Origin: Raffaelea ambrosiae
Taxonomy: Eukaryota > Ascomycota > Sordariomycetes > Ophiostomatales > Ophiostomataceae
Reading direction: 5' to 3'
Assembly: GCA_002778195.1 (NCBI GenBank)
Contig: PCDI01000001.1
Location: forward strand, 2,306,939 to 2,370,938
Length of the DNA: 64,000 nucleotides
Numbering within the stretch: position 1 is the stretch's first letter; each line of letters starts with the position of its first letter. The notes under the pieces were generated by a model that worked only from the letters and a program-made list of their open reading frames with translations, had not been told where the DNA came from and did not search any database. Made by a program: the position numbers and the translations under genes. Below, piece after piece: positions 11,698 to 22,400 of this stretch.

Positions 11698-12898
11698 CGC
11701 CCCTCCATTCGACCTCCCCTGGGACAAGGATGCTGATTGGTTGCGACGGGCTGGTCCAGGCCCCCGGGGGGGTTCACCACGGTTCACCACACATGCAAGC
11801 ACGTCTGTAAGCGCCCGGCACATTGGGGGGGGAGGGGTCGTGAGGAGAACGTGACGGAGGCTGTTGTGCAAAAGGACGCAAACAGACAAGGGAAGGAAAG
11901 AACCATGCAACTGCTCGAGTCTGTTGTGGGCGCCTTTCGAGACGCCCAGGGCTCCTGTGCGCGTCAACGCAGACTAACTACATAGTAAAATTTCCCGCAG
12001 TGTGTGATGAGATGGGGCAAGGCTTGGGCAGAGACCTCCCTGTCTCGGAGGCACAGCGCAAAGGGAACGGCTCAGACCCCCGGCCCTATTGTCGCGGAAA
12101 TGGGAACGACTGAGGCAGACAAGACATTGTCTCCCCCCCCCAAAATACACCGTGATCACGCACCATCGTGAGGACGCAAAGACAGCAACCCAGCCTGCTG
12201 GTCACAGCTCACCCGGCAAACCACCATCCCAGGCCCAGGGCGGTGACGAGAACACACAAACGAGCATCCAGAACACAACCACACGGCCAATACACGTGGG
12301 AAACACAGACACGCAGCGATTTTGTGCAGCAGCACCACCACGTCCAGCCTAGGGCGGCTTCATGCAAGGCTTGGGCCGCCCGGCCGTTCGTTCTCTCCAA
12401 ATGCACAAACGTGGCCCATTCTCGGACGCGTCCTGGTGTGGTCGTACGGCCGCGGTCTTTCTACGCAAGCACACACACACACACAGAGGCACGGTCCTGG
12501 GACGAGGACGTCTTTTTCGAAACACACATTCTCCGACCCAAGTGCCGGGCGGCAACAAGACCCTTTCCCATTCTTGGGGGGGGGGGGGCACACAGAAATC
12601 ACACAAACCCTCGTAGATCGGCGGGAACTGGATTTTCGGACAAAGAAAAAAAAGGAAAAAGGGCTGAAGTGGACTCTTCCTCGCCTCGAACGTGGCCGCA
12701 GACTGGGTCCGTAGGGCGCTTCCTTTGTCGATCCGTACGGGGCGGTAGGGGGGGGGGGAACACCCTTTTTTAGAAAAGGTAGACATGAAACAGTACGCAG
12801 AGAACACGCACAGAGGACTGGGTTTGAAAAGAAAAACCCAACGCAGGGCAGAGATGCCTCCTACAGACACAGACACACACAGACAGACAGCCAGACAG

Positions 12899-12924
12899 AC
12901 ACACACACACACACACACACACAC
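12899..12924. repeat. (AC)n microsatellite
   Basis: About 13 AC dinucleotides directly following a diverged AGAC/AGACAG repeat (about 12866-12898). Confidence 0.85.
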
Positions 12925-13510
12925 TAGTTGCACAATTCCGCACAAGCGAATCGCCCTCTCTTTCTCCCTCGCGAGGCTGCCTGGATCCTTCCACCCAGGA
13001 TGCCTTGCCCTTTTGGCACTTGTGTCTGCGGGGGCCAAGAAGTTGCACTTGAGCGCTTGGGGGGGGGGGCCTCGTTCCGTCTTTCGGGAAGCTTTCGGCC
13101 AGTCACAGTTCAAAGTGGCCGCCATTGGAGACCTTTCCCACCATCGCAAGGAGTCCTACCAAGTCGTCCGTCCTGTCGGCCAAAAACAGGGCTGTCGGTT
13201 TCCGCCTGCTCTTGCGACCTGTTTTGTCACCGATTGCCCTGCCCTGTATGATCTGCAACACGGTCAGCCCGTGTGCCAGAGGCCCCGTTGTTTTCTGGTT
13301 TTTTTTTTTTTTGGTTTTGCCGTGGAGTTTTCAACCCCAACACACAGACACAAAGCGGCAGGGTACCGTCAACACCTTGCGCGGAACGATCGTCTTCCAT
13401 GTTTCTCCAGACAAAAGAAACAAAGTGCGTTTTGTCTCGTATTTCCCATATCCTCTCCGAGTGGACAAGAAACGCAATGTGCTTCGGACGAAAAATGATG
13501 TGTAGCAGAA

Positions 13511-13671
13511 GTTTTTTTTTTTTTTTTTCACTTTTTTTTCACTTTTTTCCTCTTTTTTTTTTCCTTTTTTATTTTTTTTTTCACTTTTTTACTTTTTACT
13601 CCTTTTTTTCCCTTTTTTTTCCCTTTTTCTTTCCTTTTTTTTTCAATATTTTATTGTAATATTTTTTTTTT
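13511..13671. repeat. 160-nt T-rich polypyrimidine tract
   Basis: Runs of 6-17 T separated by CAC, CC, CTC or single A/C. The strand is almost purine-free over about 160 nt. It is followed around 13925-13970 by an A-rich AAATAAAAT-type repeat. Confidence 0.85.
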
Positions 13672-15391
13672 GAGTGCTTGTTCCCTCCAAGACAGTCGGC
13701 CGAAACACACATCCAAGACAACAACCCTCCTGCAGAAGCATGGACAATCTGCGCCTGCATTTTTGTCTCTGTGAGTCATTTTGTCTCTGTGAGTCGGGCT
13801 TGGGCCCCCCCTTTACCCGTCTCGTCCTTTTCCTCCTTTTCTCGTTCTCTCCTGTCTTGCCTTCTCCTGTTGATCGCCTCGACAGACAGTAGAGCAGCAG
13901 TTGGAGGCAAAAAGAATCAAAACATAAAAAAATAAATATAAAATAAATATAAAATAAAATAAAATAAAAACGTTCTTTACGCACACGCCCCCTCCTTTTG
14001 GTTCTCGTGCCTGCAGGAATGTATCTCTTCTGGCGAGCAACAGGACAGAGACACCCTCTCATTGGGTCGTCCCCCCGGCCAATCCACGACCAGGTGGTGG
14101 CTTGTTCGGTCCGGCGACTGGTCCTGCTTCTTGCAGGAAAGAAGTTGACTCGCCGACTAATACAGAGGACTCGCCTTTTTTTTTTTTGTCCAATGAACGT
14201 GTCGTCGCAACATTTTGTCTTTCTTTCTTTTTTGGCTGGCTGGCTGACTGCTTCCCACAGCCTTTTCTGCGGCCTCTATGGGTGTCGCCCGCCCCGACGG
14301 TACAAATCGGTTGGGAGCCAATGGATTTTCGAATACGACCAGAACTCCCCCCCCCCCGGCTGCTGTAATACGGCACACATCGGGGCACAGCCAATCGACT
14401 GCGGTGTAGTTACGTGTGAGCAAAGCCTGCTCAATAGGTGGACGCACTCGTGCTCGTGTAAGAAAATGCACACGCTGTGCACCCAATCGCTGCATGTAAG
14501 CCTTTGCATGGTAAGATGCAGGCGACCCAACAAAAACAAAGAAAAAAAAAACGACGTCAGCCTCCCCCTCCCCCCCAAAAGGTGAGGGATCCAAAGTACG
14601 AAGAGGCGGGGCCAGTGGTGAAGCGGCAGCGATAGTCCCCGGAGGCTTGCAGGCGGAGAACGCAAGGGCTGACGAAGGAAAAAGAAAAGAGAAGGAAAAA
14701 AAAAAAAAAGGCGAGTCGGAACAACGAAGACCGAACATGCCGCAACAAGAGCCTTTTTTTTTTGTTTTCTTGGCTGGCGCCCGGCATATGCGGTTTCGTA
14801 TTCACATGACTTGTCCATGCAAGTCCGAAGAACGAGTGCGAAGGTGACTGCCAATCAAGTATGACGTGCTATGCCGACTCTGTTCGTTGCGGTGTGCTTC
14901 TGTCAACATCCGGCAAGATGCCACACCCTGGCTCTATCTGAGGGAACAGACGGGGGCATCTAGTTACCCGGTATTGTATGAATACAAGGGGGGAGGGGGG
15001 CATGACTGCTCAGTATGTTGTGATACTGATTCAAGAACCGTTGATAGCACTGCTGCCGAACACTTGACATACCCGTGTTTGGGACACACGGCATCTATCA
15101 TCTGTCGTACAAAACAGAAGCTCGGTCCTGGATTTCGATTGTCGATAGCAATGTCGATCTATCTACAGATCTGTCAGACATTGTTTTCCCAATCAGCTGA
15201 CAAGATCCTTCCTCGGTTCGTGTTTTCATGCCAGGACTCGGCACCAGGGTACTTGATACCCGCGGTACCTGAAAGAAGCCCATCCTGGCCGCGGACAAGA
15301 GTGTCTACAGATAGTTCTGCTGGACTGGACAAGGGCATGGCGATGGGGCACGTGTGTCGCGCTGTGGAGGGCGAACTGAACACAGCCCAAC

Positions 15392-15427
15392 GGAGCCAAC
15401 GGAGCCAACGGAGCCAACGGAGCCAAC
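15392..15427. repeat. 9-bp tandem repeat, 4 copies
   Basis: GGAGCCAAC is repeated four times exactly, with diverged GGGACCAAC-like copies following to about 15470. Confidence 0.85.
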
Positions 15428-18059
15428 GGGAATGGCGTCAAGAACACCAACGGGACCAACGGGACGGATGGCGCCAACGGCACGGCAACAGAATCAAACG
15501 GCCAACCCTTCTCCCACCATCGGCCCGACCAGACACAGATCCTCTCTTCTGGCTCGACCTCGCCAAAGATGGAACACACACATGGGCCGCCGGGCCAAGA
15601 CACACCCGTCAAAAGCGGCCGCCTACGGGACCTGGCGGGGCCCCGTCCACGGCGGCGACCTCGTTTCTTTTCTGGGGGGGGGCATGCTCAAAAGGGGCGT
15701 GTGCGGTTGCTGTTATGGATTTGTTGATATTTCGGCACGTCGGAGAATACAGAGTACAAAGCACAGGAATGAAGGGAGGGACGATTTCCCTCTGGAACAA
15801 AGGAACAATAAGCATGGAGGGAGATGAATCAGCACGAATGGGCCGTGGCATTTTCCATGGGCCTGGTGGAATGCTCGGCGCCCAAGTACACAAAAGGCCA
15901 AATCAAAATAAACAGCCAAAACGGAACGCAACTACTGCATAGTAGAAGGGTTGGCTCACCACACCCTGCCGATTTTCCACTTCCAAAAGGGCACCAGCAG
16001 GCGGTCCGCCTCCTTCCCGAGCCATGCACCCAACAAAAAGAGCCATGGTTCCGGGGGGCGGGAAAGTGCCCTACTGGTGTTGTTCTTTGTGCGTGCAGCA
16101 CAATGTCGCCGGCACCAGCTCCGCGCTGACTGACTCCAGGGTCGTAGCGCTGAGTTGCACTCTTCCCGCCCTTTTCCTCTTGCAACACTCTCTCGGGGCG
16201 TCGTCTTCCCGTGCGGCAGGGCAAAATAATGATACTATCGGTTTATCTCTCTTCTTTTTTTTTTTCTCACCTGTTACGTGTTTCTGTGTCTGCCTTCTGC
16301 AGGGAACACGTCATCCCGATTTTATTGATTGTAAACGAGGGCGTGTTGACAAAAAAAAAAAGTACACCCGTATCCAATTTTTGGTGGTGAGATTGGGCAT
16401 CATCTGCCTACAGCAAATTCACACTGCTTGGCCGCCTGCTGCGGTTGGGCATCTACGAGAAGGAGGAACGAGAGGGGGACACCGGAGGGGACATGTTACG
16501 AGGGAGGTGACTGTTTTTGCCTTCATAGTTTCACACTTTCACCTTCCCATTTTTGTGGGCGAAACATTCTGGATTCGTTTTTTATAGGGTTTTGTATTTT
16601 TGCTATGATCATACATTCATGTAGGCAAATCAAACTAGGAGAACAAGGGATGAGAGGGGGTATGTGTGTTGTTCCGCACAAGTAAACAAATAAACAAGCA
16701 AGGGGGTGGGGAAAAGAGCACATTCCAAAGCGCACGAAAAGAAATAAAAAAATAAAAAACAAAACTAAACTCAAATGCAAATGCAAATTCAATGGGTCGT
16801 CCTCTCCTTCCCACGTGTTGATGTTTTTGTCGCAGTCTAGATCTCGCTCGAATCATTAAGCATTATATCTTTGGAACAGCTTTATGTATAAAGTAGAATT
16901 GAATTTTGCAATTTTTTTTGGTTAAAGGTATTTGGTGGTTTGTGTTTGACTGATGAGAGAAAGGAATGGGGTATATCCGACATCCGTCCTGCAAAAACAT
17001 AGGAAATCGATGTAACGAATGTTGAGTGGAAAGCCAAACCAGCTTTGACGCCGTCTCTTCTGAAAAGGAACGCAGAGCGCCTCATAAACAAATAAAGCCA
17101 AAGAGCCAAACGATGGTCAGAGAAAAGAAATTGACGGACACAAAACGCCCAGCGATGTTCCCATCTGGTATATAAAGAAACCAAAAAAAAAAATAGCAAA
17201 CCGCCACGTAAAAGCGAGAGCAGTGAGAAAAAAAAAAGAATCCTCCGATATTAGATTCGGTAAAAGTATATCCGTCGCAAGTCATCGGGGGGCCAAGTCC
17301 AACCCGATTCGTAAATCAATAACGAAGAAAAAGCACACCGTAAACCGATGCCAAGAAAAAGAGACCAAAGAAATCAAACACAAAACCAACACCAAAAAGA
17401 AATCCAACTCTTTTCAGATAGGTACAACCCCGATGAAAAGAGAAACTTTTGAAGATCCATTTTGTTGTCCGCCGTCCGCCGTTCCAAATGCACAACCTGC
17501 CCGAAGTACAAAGAAGACAAAAGATATCATGTTCCGCCCGCAATGATTGTCGTGAACGCTCCTTTGAAGACAACCATGGAGAGAAGGCAAATCCAAACCA
17601 GAAAGGACAATGAGGAGAGTGGTATCTATGAGGGTAAAAAAAACACTTGGATGGGGGAGTAGGGATATATCATGTCGTTCGAACCAGTCCGGAATGAAGT
17701 TGCTTTGTGTCGCCATGGAAATCAAAAAGGTTTGGGTATCGCGTATAAAGGAGAGAGGGAAAAGACGGGGAAAATAAAACAAGCTGCCTTCCCGCAACGC
17801 GCGAGTGTTGCACCATCCAGATCTAAAAAGGAGTCCCAAGACTGGAAAGGAAATATAAAAAAGGATGTGAAAAAAAATAACAAGAGCCGAAAGGAAAACG
17901 AAAAGAGAAAACCAACTCCAGCGAAGAAAAAAAAAACCGAAATTATAATAGTACACGGTTGTTGTATGTTGTTATGTGTAGAATAGTAGGGCTTTCGTTG
18001 AGCCCGGCTTTTTGTTTTCGTTTTCATGTTTTTTTGTAGGTTTTTCTTTGTATGATATC

Positions 18060-18113
18060 TCCCTCACCTAACGCTGAAAGGACTTGGGAGTCCTTTCCGC
18101 GTTGGGTGAGGGA
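18060..18113. terminator. Long hairpin in the presumed 3' UTR of the gp1-like gene
   Basis: The arms 18060-18084 and 18089-18113 pair over about 25 bp around a 4-nt loop (TGGG). The outer part, TCCCTCACC with its complement, and the inner AAAGGACT/AGTCCTTT are perfect, with one G-T wobble and one internal mismatch. It lies about 20-75 nt beyond the stop codon on the minus strand, so it would be transcribed in the 3' UTR. Eukaryotic terminators are not normally hairpins; the type is only the nearest label. Confidence 0.6.
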
Positions 18114-18132
18114 CGGGCAAGCGAAGCCAGGC

Positions 18133-19476
18133 TTACTGCTGGGGGTTCTTAACAATATGCTCGCAGTTGGCCTCGTAGCGTAGGTTCCAAAGACGGATTT
18201 GCTGCATGAACTCCTCCGTCTTGGGCAGGGCGCGGTCGCGGCCGAACATGGTCTTGATGAATTCGCAGCCAGCGTTGCGGTCCAGCGAGGGCTTACCGCG
18301 CTTGCCGGTGCTGAGCATGGGAGCCTCGCAGCGCCGTAGCAACTTGCGGAGCTTGTCCATGAGACGCTCGCCTGAAGCAATGAAGTCTTCGATATCCTCG
18401 CGGTTCTCCTCCAGACGCACGTTGGGCATAGCCTCCTTCATCCGGCTAATCTTGCCATTGAGCTGGATCAGGAGCAGCCAGAGCTCGCCGGCAACTTCGG
18501 TGATGGGCGTCATGGGGCCGTGAACATAGGTCGTCCAGTCATAGATCCAGCGACCGAGCGACGTCGCATCAAAGACGCTGCCAACCAGCAGGATAGGCTC
18601 CTCGGTCGGATCCCAGTACTTCAGCTGGTAGCCTGGCGCAATGTGGTGCCTGTCGGCATCCGCTTGCGTGGCCTGCGGCCGTGGCGGCATAATTGGCTCT
18701 TCCAACACGGCGGCTGCCTCAGCAGCCGGGTCCGGCCGCCGCCCCGAGGAGGTCGAAGGGCGGTGCGAGCTGGAGGGCCGCGCGCTGCTCATGGACGGGC
18801 GCTGGTGGTTGGAAACCGAGGCGCGGCGGCGTGGCTGAGCGGCGGGTGGCGAGGAGCGGCGCGGCTCGTCGTAATAGCGGCGCGACTCGTAGTTGTAGTC
18901 CGTTTCCAGATAGGTGCTGTAGCCCTGCTGTTCGTAGTAACGGTCATTAGTGCCAAGTCCCGCAGAGCGAAGTGGTCTGTCACTTGTGCGGTGGCTGCTG
19001 CTGTTCCTCCGTTGTGACGGCCTCCTGGGCGTTGTTTCGGCGTATTTCACCTCCACAACAGTCGGCCTCCTGTAGTCACGAATGAACTCGTCCTCGTCGG
19101 AGTCCCCAATAGAATGTGGGGGCCGATATCGGGGCATTCGGGAGAAGGAAGAGCTGCGCTCGCGTCGGCGAGACGGCAGATAGTCGTCCCAGTGCACGGC
19201 ATCCTTGCGCGGACGCGATGAGCTACTCACATTGGCTGTGGCGTAGTGCCCATCTCGGTCGAAGCGTGGCGAAGAGGCCGCGTTGCGCATCGGGCTGCTG
19301 GCGTACTCGGGATAGTAGCCGCCGTAGCTGGAGTGGCGGGCGTGCGGGCGCATCGGTGGCGCCTCGTAGTAGTACGACGGGCGGCGCGGCGAGGGCGTCG
19401 GCGACGGACTGGCGTACTTGGTTTCGTAGTAGACGTCAGGGTGTGGGACCCCGTAGGGAGAGTAGGTTGTGTTCAT
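18133..19476 (-). CDS. Conserved filamentous-fungal protein, 'vegetative cell wall protein gp1'-like
   Basis: A single open frame of 447 aa from ATG 19476 to TAA 18133. Residues 1 to about 280 are disordered and rich in Tyr, Arg, Ser and Pro (repeated SPSPTPSPRR-like and YYYEAPP-like stretches). Residues about 282-447 form the conserved part: YQLKYWDPTEEPILL, then FDATSLGRWIYDWTTY, an AGELWLLLIQLNGKI block, and an Arg/Glu/Lys-rich helical tail ending LRYEANCEHIVKNPQQ. This arrangement is widespread in Pezizomycotina, where the name comes only from Pro/Ser-rich similarity to an algal wall protein; the conserved C-terminal domain has no established function that I know. No signal peptide or membrane segment is visible, so a wall location is doubtful. 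Confidence 0.85.
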   Translation of the reverse strand: MNTTYSPYGVPHPDVYYETKYASPSPTPSPRRPSYYYEAPPMRPHARHSSYGGYYPEYASSPMRNAASSPRFDRDGHYATANVSSSSRPRKDAVHWDDYLPSRRRERSSSFSRMPRYRPPHSIGDSDEDEFIRDYRRPTVVEVKYAETTPRRPSQRRNSSSHRTSDRPLRSAGLGTNDRYYEQQGYSTYLETDYNYESRRYYDEPRRSSPPAAQPRRRASVSNHQRPSMSSARPSSSHRPSTSSGRRPDPAAEAAAVLEEPIMPPRPQATQADADRHHIAPGYQLKYWDPTEEPILLVGSVFDATSLGRWIYDWTTYVHGPMTPITEVAGELWLLLIQLNGKISRMKEAMPNVRLEENREDIEDFIASGERLMDKLRKLLRRCEAPMLSTGKRGKPSLDRNAGCEFIKTMFGRDRALPKTEEFMQQIRLWNLRYEANCEHIVKNPQQ

Positions 19477-22400
19477 AGTCGAGGCGGACGAGGTGGTGAC
19501 ATACGACGATGACTTGGTTGTTGAGTGTTTCCGGCTGGAGCTCGAAGACCGCGAGTGTTTCTTTGGCTTCTGAGACAGGAAGAGGGCCGGGATGATCTGG
19601 GAGAGCGTAGAGGAGGTGCGGCGGTGTCGTCGGCGGGAAGAAGATGAGGAAGACGTGGTGTTGAGGCGGCTAGATCGAGGCCGTGGCCGTCAATGCGGTC
19701 ACAGTCGCGATCGCACTGGGAGAAACGGGGTGAAGAAGGGGAAGAGCGTGACGCAAGTCACCTTGGTATGCGGTCGGCGGTAGAAGGAGAAAGGGAAGAT
19801 TGTCCGCTGGTGGCCAACATGTCAAGGGTTGTGTGAAGTCTGTGAAAAAGATCCTCTCTCTGTTGACAGAAGCGAGGATGTGGTGCTCATTCGGGGGGTT
19901 CTCGACGGTCGTCGGTGGTTCTGGAAAAGACTGGACGGTTCGGCGGTCCAGTGCGTGTGCAAGCGACAGAACAATTGCGTGGTATGGGGGGGGGTGCAGA
20001 AGCGAAGAACGTCGCGTTCGCAATGTGGTTGGAGATGGTTTATATGTGGATGAGAAAAAAGAAGGCGAAAATGGGAAGGTTGGGTCGGAGAGGGCAGCAA
20101 GGCGGAGGCCTTGCTATTAGTAGGCGCAGAGCGTTAGCCCGCTGGGGAGGGAAGGGACAATGCGGTTTGGCTCTTTCCTTGGGCGAGAAGGTGGTAAAGG
20201 GGGGGGAGCCAGGGGATGGCAGAACACGTTAAGCAGGGATGCTAGCGGTAAGGGGAGTACAAGGGAACAAGGGTACAAGAGGACTTGTCCTAAAGTGGGT
20301 CTCGTCGGGCTAGTGGGAGGGGGGTGGCGATAGCGCGAAGTACCTTTTGCTCTTTCCTCTTTTTGGTGTGTCGTTCCCGCCTCGTCTCTGCACTTCTCTG
20401 CGCTTCTCTTCGTCGGCGTGCGATTAGTCACACCTTAGCGTGCGTGGGGCGGCGCTCCCGTAATCTGCAGTCGCAACCCAGCCACTCCACTGGCTCAGCG
20501 CGCTCAGGGAGGGAGCAGGGCCGAAGGAGCACTGCACTTCTTGTTTTTACAGGGCTTGTCGCCCACTGGAATCCTGCTAGCGCACCGTTCGAGACGCGTC
20601 CAATTCGCACTGACTGGTACACGGGATTGGCTGCGCGTCTTCTGCAAGGCGAATCCTCGCAGCCTGTAAAACGCCAGGGATTGACCGCAGCTATGGCCGT
20701 TTTTGCCTCAGTGCTGAGGCAGCCGCGAACCTGGCCGAGAGAGCCAATGCAGACCCCCGAGAAGACGAGGCGCGTTGGCGAGGGTCGGAGGCGAACGACA
20801 AGGAGTGTCAACGACGACTCGACAGTCGGACCCTTCTCTTCAGTTCCAGGCAGACGTCTGTTTCAGGAGGGCCAACTTTCTGCTGCGATGAGTCGCCCAG
20901 CCTTCGCTTCCGCTGGTGTTGGTGGCAGGCGGGCGTCTGGCTTCCCTGGAATCCTCCTCAACGATAAGAATATCGTAGTTGGTCCGAAATCCCTGCTGTG
21001 CGAGACCTGGACGGACAGACTGCCTTTGGGTCCCAGCGCGCAAAGACGGGGTCGGTCCCGGTAAAAAAGGGCTCCTCCAGGAGAACAAATTTCGACTGGT
21101 TGGATTTTGTTTGATTGTTTGGGGCTGTTGAAAAAATTTTCGCTTTTGCGACCGGGATGTGTCGATCGAATTCCCTTGCTTCGCAGGGCAGGCCTATCCA
21201 AAGCAGAGGAGAGCCAATTTGCAAACGAAATTGGGTGTGGTGTGGCCCTGTCTTTTCCGCTCCGGCACTCTCTCTGGTTCTCTCTTGCTGCTACCCGGCG
21301 GCATCCACTCCTTTTTTTTTGTCTTTCCTTTTTTTTTAACTCTTCGCCCGCTGTCTGGGCTAGATGAAATTTTTTTTTTCTGTTGCTTTCTTTTTCTTCG
21401 CTCTGGTAACAAGGCAGCACCGCGGGAGTGATATTGGCAGTGGGCCGTTCGGAAGAGACGGAGGGGCGGATGCCAGTCTCTGTCGAGTTGGTCGGGCGTG
21501 GCCACTGCTCCGGCTGCGAGTGAAGGGGGAAACTACTCTGGAACTCTGGAACGCTGCGCACGTATCTTACGCGCAATACACCAGGCGGCTCTGCTCTCTG
21601 CCGCCGAAAGGGGGCTTGTTCGGTTTCGGGTTGCGGATCCTTTCTCCCTGTGAGAGGAGTACGAGTAGCGAGGGTAGCGAGGGTAGCGAGGCAGCAGGGT
21701 CGCAGTCGCAATCTCCCGCCACGGCTGCCTGCTGGAGAGATACGAGCAGAAACGTCTCTGGTCTCGGCCGGCAGGCTGTGTGGTGGACAGGCCGTGTTGT
21801 TTGATATGAGTCGTGGTAGTTCGTGGTCGAGGCTCAGACACTATCGTCGTCCCTCGAGACAACCATCGCACAAATATATAGACGACGTGCTCGTAGACGA
21901 GGCAGCCGGCTAGCTCGTCCGGAACAGGCGGCGGTGACTATGACGCAGCCACTGCTAAGGCGATGTGGTGCAGATGGGCATGGTGTAGTATGGAGGAAAG
22001 ACATGCATGTAGTCTAGGATGGCGGGGGAAGGTCGTGATCGTTCCCGAGCTATCTCGCACACAAATGCTATGACTGCACCCACGCAGGCGCACACAGCAC
22101 TGAAGAGTCACGCACGGCAGAGCAGCGTCCAATGAGCAGACGGTCCGGCTCCAAGTATCAAGTTGGCCCGAGGCTGCGACACTGCTGACGTTGCCGAGTC
22201 CTTCACGACGGTGTATTTGCCACTCGTCGGGCTTTGGAAGCGTCCTCGTCGGTGACTTGTAGGAGGCTGCAGGGAGTTACTGCTATTCTCCGCCGTGTGT
22301 CCTGCCTGCTATGTACCATCTTACCACCTTCTTACGGGTACGGCGGGCTGTTCTGACCGAGCGGACGCTGTGCAGTGTGATTCGCCCGTCCGCCCGGGCT

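Larger units (their letters stand above)
10027..18132. other. Gene-free interval (8.1 kb)
   Basis: No supportable gene. Long ORFs here (for example 14866-15942 and 16024-16587 on plus) lack domains and overlap similarly long ORFs on other frames. The interval holds a 40-bp minisatellite, a polypyrimidine tract, AC microsatellites, a 9-bp tandem repeat, an AT-rich stretch (13925-13970) and, at its right end, a long hairpin just past the stop of the minus-strand gene. Confidence 0.55.

Noticed and set aside
14866..15942. Plus-strand ORF of 358 codons
   Set aside because: No domain or family resemblance, includes a 9-bp tandem repeat (Gln-Arg-Ser repeats), and other frames are similarly open.
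17676..17710. tRNA T-loop-like GTTCGAACC
   Set aside because: No matching acceptor or anticodon stems within 90 bp on either strand.
20324..21064. Plus-strand ORF of 246 codons
   Set aside because: Arg/Ser-rich GC-driven open frame without conserved features; the minus strand is equally open.
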